The notes under the pieces were generated by a model that was not told the DNA's origin, did no database searches, and saw only the letters and a list, made by a program, of their open reading frames with translations. From NCBI RefSeq assembly GCF_000499845.2, contig NC_023757.2, positions 5,614,118 to 5,678,117 of the forward strand: a DNA stretch of 64,000 nucleotides. The letters run 5' to 3'. The translations under genes were made by a program, and so were the position numbers. Origin of the DNA: Phaseolus vulgaris. Lineage: Eukaryota; Streptophyta; Magnoliopsida; Fabales; Fabaceae. Below, one piece after another: positions 57,179-64,000 of this stretch (position 1 is the stretch's first letter; every line of letters begins with the position of its first letter).

Positions 57179-58348
57179 ATGGCTTCGTCTTCAAGACAAA
57201 AACAGAAAAGCAAGGGAAAACAAACCACCTCTCAAGGTGTACTAGAAGGTTGGTTCGCTGGAAATGAAGAAGGCATCAATGCCTGCATTCACGAGACAAG
57301 CAGGAAGCAGATCAACATACCCAAAGTGTTGGATTTCAACTGGCTGAAATCTGAAAAACTGGTAGAAACAAGGGCTGTGTTGAAGCACCAGAAACTGAAA
57401 AAGCTGCTGGAATTAACGGGTAATGTATATCCTGACTTGGTTAAGGTGTTTTATACTAACCTCACATTGGATGGAAAGAATGTTGTCTCTTATGTGAAAG
57501 GAATTAAGATGAAGATCACAAGTGAGGTGTGGAACTCTGTGGCTGGAATAAAATATGCTGGATTGAAAGTAGGAAAGGGAAATACCAGTGGAATTTCAGA
57601 ATTCAACAAGCTGCAATATTATAAGAGTTGCATGAGGAATCCTACAGAGAGTATAAACAGGTTCCATGCAGGGCATTTGAACCTCAGTCCACGTCTAGTT
57701 GCCTACATCATAGCATGGCAACTTATTCCAAGAATGACAAACCATGTTGTCTTACATGAAGAGGATCTAATTCTCCTATATTGCATCATGAACCAGATTA
57801 AGGTAAACTGGGTTTTCATTATCAATGAACACATGCTCAAATCAAAAAGGTTGGCTGATTATCGATTTCCCTATGCTATAATTGTTTCCAAATTGATTGA
57901 TTACTTTGGTATTGATGTTACAAATGAGAGAAACGACCCTATCAAGGCTGTAAGTGAGATTGATACTTCAACTCTCACCAAAATGGGTTTTCACAAAATT
58001 GAGGACAAGTGGGTGGTTCTCAAAGGGAAGGACCCTCAAGCAGAACATGAGGCATCAAACCTCCTCAATGAGGATGAGGATGAAGTTGTTCCTATGGATG
58101 ATGACTCATCTGATACCCTGTCTGTGCATGAGGAAGCTGCTGCAAATGCCATAGTTGCCTATCAAGCTCCAGAATACCGAGGAGAACCAATGTCTATGTT
58201 TGAAAGGCAAGTGTTGTATCGTCTTGATGTAATGCCTGCAGAACAAAGGGCATACTTTGAGACTACTCATGCAAGGTTCCAACACCTTGATGATCAGATT
58301 GAAGGGGTTCAGGCACAACTTGCAGAGCTTTACTACAAGGATCAGTAG
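57179..58348 (+). CDS. Copia-A extra ORF after pol (389 aa)
   Basis: Intact frame starting MASSSRQKQKSKGK, 0.4 kb after pol and ending 355 bp before the 3' LTR, same strand. A basic Ser/Lys-rich start is followed by a globular region (about residues 60-260) resembling the putative plant transposon protein family (PELVKVFY-type block reading PDLVKVFYTNLTLD; VKGIKMKITSEVWN), then an acidic tail (NEDEDEVVPMDDDSS) and a C-terminal helix. No signal peptide or clear membrane segment, so it does not look like an envelope glycoprotein although it occupies the envelope-like position of Sireviruses. Function unknown. It is the longest intact frame of the element after the integrase-RT-RNase H frame. 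Confidence 0.75.
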   Translation: MASSSRQKQKSKGKQTTSQGVLEGWFAGNEEGINACIHETSRKQINIPKVLDFNWLKSEKLVETRAVLKHQKLKKLLELTGNVYPDLVKVFYTNLTLDGKNVVSYVKGIKMKITSEVWNSVAGIKYAGLKVGKGNTSGISEFNKLQYYKSCMRNPTESINRFHAGHLNLSPRLVAYIIAWQLIPRMTNHVVLHEEDLILLYCIMNQIKVNWVFIINEHMLKSKRLADYRFPYAIIVSKLIDYFGIDVTNERNDPIKAVSEIDTSTLTKMGFHKIEDKWVVLKGKDPQAEHEASNLLNEDEDEVVPMDDDSSDTLSVHEEAAANAIVAYQAPEYRGEPMSMFERQVLYRLDVMPAEQRAYFETTHARFQHLDDQIEGVQAQLAELYYKDQ

Positions 58349-58689
58349 CCTTCTGTTTTTAATGCTTTCTTTATCATCTTTCAAATGTCTGTAATGATGA
58401 ACAATATGGTTTTATTTGCTAGACTATTATGGTTATGGTTTCTGTTTCATATTTGTTTTCCCTATGCTTCTATGCTGTTTGATGAATCTAAAGGGGGAGA
58501 AAAATAGCTGCTGAAAAATAGCTCACCATGCTAGGTGAAGCTAGCTGAAACAGGGAGTTAATTCTGCACCTTAAAACCATTTCTCATACTATGCAATGTT
58601 GCTGTTTTTTTCTGGTTTAAAATCTGGTGCAATGCAGGTGCTTAAAGCAACAAAGCTATGAGGTTAGCTATGGGGATTTGTCTCCATCA

Positions 58690-58701
58690 AATAGGGGGAG
58701 A
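58690..58701 (+). other. Copia-A polypurine tract
   Basis: AATAGGGGGAGA directly before the 3' LTR; an AAAGGGGGAGAAAAA copy lies at about 58491, as multiple PPTs are usual in Sireviruses. Confidence 0.85.
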
Positions 58702-58702
58702 T

Positions 58703-59379
58703 TGTTGAAGATGGTTGCTGCCCCTTCAAGATTGTGTTTGATGAAGACTTCTATGTACATTTCATGTGTATTTTGCTTTGCTTTAAGTGTGTCTTAGGTA
58801 GTGCTTAGAGGTTGTCTAAGAGTGGGCTTTTTGCTGAGTAACTCACCTCATAACCATTGGCCATGTGATAAGAACAAGAATAAGTTTTCTTAAACTGTTT
58901 TTCACATGTTTTACAAAAAACACGTTTACTGCATAAAAATAAATCTGTTCTTTTCTAAATAAACAGATTCATTTTTACACTGATGCCTTGGCTAAGTCTT
59001 GTGAAAATTAGATTTTGTGCATCATGTATTTTGACTAAGTCTTCTACCTTTCAAAACGACTGTGTTTAAATAGTTAAGCTTTTCTGTTGGGCATGCTATC
59101 AATTGAACCTTAATCACTTGCTTGAAATTGAGTTTTGTGGTTCACTGGTTTTCGTTCTAATATCAGTGTGTGTGCATCTGGAAAGTCTATCTGCATAATC
59201 TTGTGATTAACCTTGCTGTATAAACGCGTTTCAAACAAAAACAGTGCTGAAATAAATCTGTTCATTTTCACATAAATCGATTTATTTTCTGTAAACTGTG
59301 TTAAACACTGTTTCTGCGAGAAAGTTTTAAAAGGTCAATTCACCCCCCCTCTTGAACTTTGGCACTATTAAACCCAACA
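58703..59379 (+). repeat. Copia-A 3' LTR, 677 bp, internally deleted
   Basis: Same ends as the 5' LTR but about 1089 bp are missing between TTTTCTGTT (59082-59090) and GGCATGCTATC. Over the shared part I count about five differences by eye. Confidence 0.93.
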
Positions 59380-60895
59380 AAATTTTCATAAGTCAAAGAT
59401 TGCAGGTGTAAATATGGATAGCTTCGCTCTGATAAGTTATGCAAAGACTGTGAGTTGTGCCCAGATGGGAGTCCCGTTTAAATACTTGGGATTAGAAGTG
59501 GGGGGGAACCCAAGGAAGGTGAAGTTTTGGGAACCTGTGTTAACCAAACTCAAAGCTAGAATCAATGTTTGGAAAGGTCGTTTTTTGTCAATGGCAGGAA
59601 GAATATGTCTAATCAAATCGGTTATCTCAGCGATCTCGCTATTCTACCTATCCATCTTCAAAGCACCATAATCTATATATAAAAGCATAATCAGCATTCA
59701 ACAGATGTTTTTGTGGGGATGGGGGAAGGAGAAGAAGCCGATATCTTGGGTCAGCTGGGAAGATGTGTGCAAACCAAAGGAGGAGGGTGGGTTAGGGATC
59801 AGAGATATTCGGAAGTTCAACTATGCCTTCCTAGCCAAGTGGAGATGGCGGATTGTGTCCGAAGAAAAGGGGAGGTGGAAAGACTTATTGGTCTCAAAGT
59901 ATTGGATGAATTTCGATCGTTCGCTTGGTCCAGTCAAATTCCAATCATGGTGGTGGAGAGATTTGCAGAAAGTATGTACAGAGGGAGAAGGAGGAGGGTG
60001 GGTCCAAAATCAGTTAGTATGGAAGGTAGGAGGAGGTGAGAAAGTGAATTTCTGGGAGGATGTGTGGATTGGCAGTATGAATCTCAAATCCCTCTTCCCT
60101 AGACTGTTCTCATTATCCTTAGACCAGGGTCTAATGGTGAGTGAGGTTAGGGAATGGGTAGGTGTCGCATGGAGGTGGAATTTAAGGTGGAGAAAGGATA
60201 GGTTTGAGTGGGAAATCCCATTGGAAACTAACCTTGTCCAACTTTTATCCCGAGTTAGCCTGCTAAGGGATCAAAAGGATGTCCTGACGTGGGGGTGTGA
60301 TGGATCGGGGTCCTTCTCTGTGCATTCTGCATATGAATGCCTAGCTAAACAGGTCAGAAGTCCGCACCAGGAAGTGTTTGAGTATCTGTGGAGAATCAAA
60401 GCTTTCCCCAATACAATAACCACAACTTGGAGAGTCCTCCTAGGTAGAATCCCAACTAGAGTTGGTTTGAGGAGGAGAGGAGTGCTGTTAAACACAATCT
60501 TATGTGAGCTATGTCAAGCAAAGGAGGAATCTTGTCATCATATCTTCTTAGAATGTCCCTTCGCCCTGAAAGTATGGACGCTGTGTTTTAAATGGATTGG
60601 CATCTCGTTTGTGCAGCACAATGTTCCTTTGATGCACTTTGAAAATTTCTGCTTGCCTCAAGTGAGTAGTAAGCAAAATCTCTTGTGGAAAGGAGTTTGG
60701 GCATGTGTAGTGAGGAGTATTTGGGAGCATAGGAATGTTGTTGTGTTCAAACAAGGTGTTGTTGATGCGGAAGAGACTTTCTTGTTGGCTTAACTCAAAT
60801 CATGGCAATGGTTAAAGCATAAAGTTCACTGCTGTAACTATTCTCTAGCTGATTGGGTCCTAAATCCACTTATTTGTATCAAAAGCTTTAAGTAA

Positions 60896-62010
60896 CGGGT
60901 TGCTGAAAAGGTTTTTCTTGAGGAGAGGCCTTAAGTGCTGCAGGAACAAAGGTAAAATAGAGGAGTTGTCATCAAGAGCAGAAGAGCGGCTTGGCAGAAA
61001 GCCTTCAAAGGGGTTGTCTGGTGCAAGAGGATCCCCGATGTTGGGGCTGGAGAGAACGTAGGTTGCAGGTGTGCTAAAGGAGTAGGTGTTGCAGGTAATG
61101 GAAGGTGTTATGGTGAAGTGGCTGATCTGGCTCTTGATGGTGTTGAGGGAGTCTGGTAGGCATTTGAACCAGTAGTAGAGAGGCCCTGTATGGACTGGTT
61201 TTCTAATAGGTTGGTCCAGCTAGTGGCAAGGAGGAGTAAATCTGTCCAGAATGGGGTGTAAGGTGAAGGGGGGAATTTTGATGCTGTTGGTTTTTTTCTC
61301 GACCTGTAGTGTGCAGTGCACCTGATTTCTCTTTAGAGGGGAGGCAGTTGGAGGGCAGCCACTGTGGTTCTTGTTTCCAGGGGGAAGGCCATAGTTTCCA
61401 ATCTTGAATCTGCCTGCTCTTCTGAGCCGTGAAGGTGTTGTTTGGCCTTGAGTGGTACTGCTGTAGGTTGGTGTGGTAAGGCTGATGGTGGAACATTATA
61501 TGTTGCTGCCAGGTCTGGTACTGTGGTTCGGTTGGTCTAGTGTATAATGGCATTGGGAGTCTGCGCTGCTAGTGTTGTGAAGCAAAGTGTGAATTGAGCG
61601 AGGCACATCAGTAATGACTCCTAGTCTGCAGTAGCCTACTGGACAGCCTTGAGCATTGAGGTAGTTTACCTGGAGTGCGACCTGCAGTTGACCTGCAATT
61701 GGTTTTGGTGCGTATATTTTTCATAAGTGGAGTGTGAAGAGTGATGTTGACCAACACATCTTGGCTTGGTCAGCTGCTGTTTTCACTCTGCTCATTGGCA
61801 TCGGTGGTGTTTCTTGGTATTTGGAATGGGAGAAATTGGCCCTCTGCTCCATCAATCTTTGAAGCCATTAGTTTTTTGGTCTTCTAGCATAATGGTTCTC
61901 AACTGGAAGTGGGTTTAGCTTTTAAAATTTATAGGAAGAGTATCTAGTTTAAGCAGGTTTGTGTGAGCCTTATATGTGCCCCCTGGTGTTTGGTTTTATG
62001 TATACGGGTT
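60896..62010 (+). other. LINE-d 3' UTR
   Basis: GT-rich transcribed tail without coding motif. A 116-codon minus-strand open frame at 61203-61553 is not supported. Confidence 0.7.
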
Positions 62011-62031
62011 GGGACACCCCTGAAGTGTCCC
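62011..62031 (+). other. LINE-d 3'-tail hairpin
   Basis: Perfect 7-bp stem GGGACAC / GTGTCCC with loop CCCTGAA, 37 bases before the A tail. Likely recognised by the LINE reverse transcriptase to start copying (inference from stringent-type LINEs). Confidence 0.75.
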
Positions 62032-62068
62032 TCTTTAATTTATTAATTCTTTTTCTGATAAAAAAAAG

Positions 62069-62223
62069 ATACCAATAATTTTTTAGTCTCTAAAATAGTA
62101 TCTAATTTTAGTCAATATTAGCAACTAATTATTGTTTATCTATAAAATTGATTTTTATTTAATGATTTTCTAGTAATGTAACTAGAAGTAGTAGTTTGTT
62201 TACTCGAAAAGGGTTTAAACATA
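62069..62223. mobile_element. Right part of MITE split by LINE-d
   Basis: GATACCAATAATTTTTTAG to GTTTGTTTACTCGAAAAG matches 11215-11380. Confidence 0.7.
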
Positions 62224-62666
62224 GCTTAAGAACACTTGGAAAAAATTTCACAATGAGGCCCAAAACTTATTGTGCGTAAAGACCACCCTCTTTTGAAGGT
62301 ATATGAAATTTTTTGGTTCATAAACCCTTTGAAAGTAAGAAAACTAAGTAATGAGAGTCATGTTGCTTTTCCGAATAACCAAAATACCAAAAAAAGAAAT
62401 GTCAATTATAGACGAGGTAGTGATGTTGCCAAATTCTTTTTTCAAGATTTGGCATGAAACTATCAAGCAACATAAAGAGGGTTGAGAATGTTTCTCATGT
62501 CGTTCTGTTGATCAAGAAAAATTACAAAAAAAATTCGCTTCACTTTCTTTGAAACTCACACTCCATGCAACCCTTTCTCTCTTAACCTTAACCTACCAAT
62601 TCACTCCAATTTCTCTCATAAAACATCCATTTCCCGAACCTCACATGGCTCTCGGTAACCATAGCA
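62224..62666 (+). repeat. Repeat R1 (copy B)
   Basis: Matches 10203-10440 and, in its second half, 16085-16255. Includes the YRRGSDVAKFFF frame, frameshifted. The equivalent of 62224-62490 is missing from copy A between 11386 and 16080, where CACTA-2 sits. Confidence 0.6.
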
Positions 62667-63264
62667 ATGTAAGTAAGCCTTTGTTTGTTTCACTCCATTC
62701 TTTATTCTATTATAAAGACAAAATATATAAGCATAGATTATCTAAAGTAAAATGGTAAGTCAACCAAATCATTAATAACTACAAAACTAAAAATTATAGC
62801 CTTGGCCATACTAGATTAATCAATATTTATTCTATATTTATTAATATTATTATAATTTTTCTTTTTTGTGTGTCCCTTTGAACATTGATGCATTATGGGA
62901 TAAGAGAATAAGGGAAAATTTAGTTTTGTTCTTACTTTTTTCTTGCTATAAAATGAACACAATATTTTCTTCGTAAGACAAACTCAAATTACTTTTTTTT
63001 TTTTTACTTTTTTTCTACTACATTAGTTCTTAAGAGAAAAAAAATTAAAAGAGTAAAAAAGTTTATCCTTTAAGGTTCTCCTTGTAATTGTATTTCTAAT
63101 TTTCAAGTGAGAGTGTTATTGTTTTCTTCTTGAAATTAGAAAGTAGGGTAAAGTGATTTTCTTTCCTTTAATAAAATTACATTATTTCTTGTTATCTGTT
63201 TTGTTTCTACTTTCATCTTTTATTTTAGTTGTACGTTCTTATGTTGTTACTCCGGTGCCTAACA
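62667..63264 (+). mobile_element. Copia-B 5' LTR (copy B), tentative limits
   Basis: Begins TGTAAGTAAGCC and ends GCCTAACA just before the PBS; about 600 bp. The end is sound, the start tentative. Confidence 0.6.
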
Positions 63265-63265
63265 A

Positions 63266-63280
63266 TGGTATCAGAGTTGG
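63266..63280 (+). other. Copia-B primer-binding site (copy B)
   Basis: TGGTATCAGAGTTGG, identical to 16859-16873. Confidence 0.88.
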
Positions 63281-63599
63281 ATCTTGGTTGTATTTCACTG
63301 TTATTGTATCTTGAATAGTGCAGTAGAAGAATCTTAGTATATTGTGATTGCAACTATTATGATCTTTCACATAAAAAAAAATCTTGTTACTAGATATAGA
63401 CTTTGGTAGTATGAAAGTGTATGTCCTGGAATTTTTTTTGACAAAGGAAAGACTTATTTGTTAAGTGTGTCAATTAGTGACCTACCTCTCTTTCTTCATA
63501 ACATGCCTGTTGTATTGGTTCACGATCAACAATCTTTGTTCCAATAGATAGTACTATTTACAGTGAAAAAGTGCATAAGTTGATTTTATAGAGAAGTTC

Positions 63600-63955
63600 A
63601 ATGGGAAATATTTTTTTGTTTTGAAAAACAATTTTGAGTAAATATAATTGTGGAAATGCAATCGAAGAAAAACCTGTGGACATCACAAATTGAAGGCAAA
63701 AAGAAATTAATGATAATGTTATTCCAAATTTGCACTTTGACATATACGATTTTATCTATCATTATAGAGAATACTACTACTAAGGATATTTGGAACACTC
63801 TCATGAAATTGTACAATGTTATGTCACTTTACACAAGAATATGCTTGAAGAGAAACCTTTACACTTTGAATGAGTGTGTCCACTCCAGTGAGAAACCTCA
63901 TCAACAATCTAAATATGTTATTTGTCCAAATTTTAGTTGCAAAATATCAATGTAG
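63600..63955 (+). pseudogene. Copia-B gag fragment (copy B)
   Basis: Near-identical to 17160-17530 (TTKDIWNTLMKLY; RICLKRNLYTLNE), ending at the same stop. Continues toward the window end without LINE-b in the visible part. Confidence 0.75.
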
Positions 63956-64000
63956 TTGAAAATGAATGCAAGGAGCTTTTACTTCATAGTTTACTATATT

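Larger units (their letters stand above)
50242..59379 (+). mobile_element. Copia-A, SIRE-type LTR retrotransposon with extra ORF
   Basis: 9138 bp bounded by TG..CA LTRs and a perfect 5-bp target duplication AAATT (50237-50241 and 59380-59384) in the LINE-d reverse-transcriptase frame. Order: LTR, PBS, gag, protease, integrase, RT, RNase H, an extra ORF, polypurine tract, LTR. This is the order of Sireviruses. gag/pol has several stops, so it is not autonomous despite similar LTRs. Confidence 0.95.
48060..60895 (+). pseudogene. LINE-d ORF2 (endonuclease, RT, zf-RVT), split by Copia-A
   Basis: One reading frame from MLIVSLNIRGLGG (48060) to the Copia insertion at 50241, resuming at 59380 to a stop at 60893. 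Endonuclease 48060-48790: SLNIRG, CIQETKLKG, CGDFNVV, VSDHYALV. Reverse transcriptase 49400-50240 and 59385-59660: LKVDFEKAYDSVRWEF, GLRQSDPLAPFLF (Gly to Ser) and FVDDTLFL. The region after has ARINVWKGRFLSMAGR, then WGWGKEKKPISWVSW. zf-RVT is at 60510-60570: CELCQAKEESCHHIFLEC. No frameshift was found; only nonsense codons at about 48876 (TAA), 49617 (TGA for the Arg of RPISLVG), 59669 (TAA) and 60791 (TAA for Gln). Expected length about 1230 residues, close to family size. Confidence 0.93.
45746..62068 (+). mobile_element. LINE-d, nearly full-length L1-type LINE (interrupted by Copia-A)
   Basis: Without Copia-A it is about 7.2 kb: ORF1, ORF2, a 1.17-kb 3' UTR, 3' hairpin and tail GATAAAAAAAA. 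It inserted into the MITE of copy B; comparison with the unsplit MITE at 11175-11345 gives both edges. No clear target duplication, so a small deletion at insertion is possible. Confidence 0.9.
42206..64000 (+). repeat. Tandem segmental duplication, copy B (interrupted)
   Basis: Starts at about 42206 (CACAAACTTAAACAAAAG, as at the window start) and runs past the window end. The period is about 42.2 kb at the MYB gene and 46.4 kb at the Copia-B gag, the difference being unequal transposon content. LINE-d, Copia-A and the LINE at 44043 are specific to copy B. Confidence 0.85.

Noticed and set aside
57179..58348. A retroviral envelope gene
   Set aside because: No signal peptide, transmembrane segment or glycoprotein-like features; only the position is envelope-like.
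61203..61553. A 116-codon minus-strand gene
   Set aside because: Antisense to the LINE-d 3' UTR, no recognisable domain.

Overview
This looks like an intergenic, repeat-rich stretch of a dicot nuclear genome. It is probably a legume: the DNA is very AT-rich, introns are AT-rich with GT..AG borders, and there are R2R3-MYB genes, L1-type LINEs, a SIRE-type Copia element and CACTA transposons. The legume placement is inferred from the general character of the repeats, not proved. There are no bacterial genes, CRISPR arrays, rRNA genes or intact tRNA genes.

Only two host genes are well supported. They are near-identical three-exon R2R3-MYB genes on the minus strand, copy A at 130-1250 and copy B at 42327-43432. 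They are the anchors of a tandem segmental duplication. Blocks of copy A (1-17.6 kb) match blocks of copy B (42.2-64.0 kb) in the same order and orientation, but each copy has since been broken up by different transposons.

Copy A, left to right: MYB gene and promoter; a LINE ORF1 fragment (1886-2735); a degraded Copia fragment (3165-3700); a CACTA element, CACTA-1 (4285-9963, target duplication CAA), with TNP2-like and TNPA/DUF8039/Ulp1-like pseudogenes and a GC-rich leader; a second CACTA relic, CACTA-2 (11386 to about 16060), split by a solo LTR (13781-14892); and an old Copia element, Copia-B (16.1-23.5 kb), split by LINE-b (17738-21911).

The middle (23.5-42.2 kb) holds a Ty3/gypsy reverse-transcriptase relic, LINE-c split by another solo LTR (26099-27119), a non-autonomous CACTA-like relic with a minisatellite (28100 to about 30010), a CACTA-3 fragment with the Ulp1-like exons (30480-32259), about 5.3 kb without recognisable genes, LINE-e with an antisense LINE inside it, a fold-back MITE and a 692-bp hAT element.

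Copy B: MYB gene; a truncated LINE with a 15-bp target duplication; a CACTA relic; then LINE-d (45746-62068), itself split by a 9.1-kb Copia element, Copia-A (50242-59379, target duplication AAATT), which carries an extra ORF after pol; finally duplicated Copia-B 5' sequence to the window end.

Nearly all transposon coding sequence is broken by stops or frameshifts. The strongest structural observations are the MYB duplication, a base-paired hairpin with compensatory changes in the 3' tails of several LINEs, one-to-one conservation of Ulp1-like exons between two CACTA families with loss of the catalytic Asp, and an Spm-like GC-rich leader in CACTA-1. I found no clearly undescribed system.
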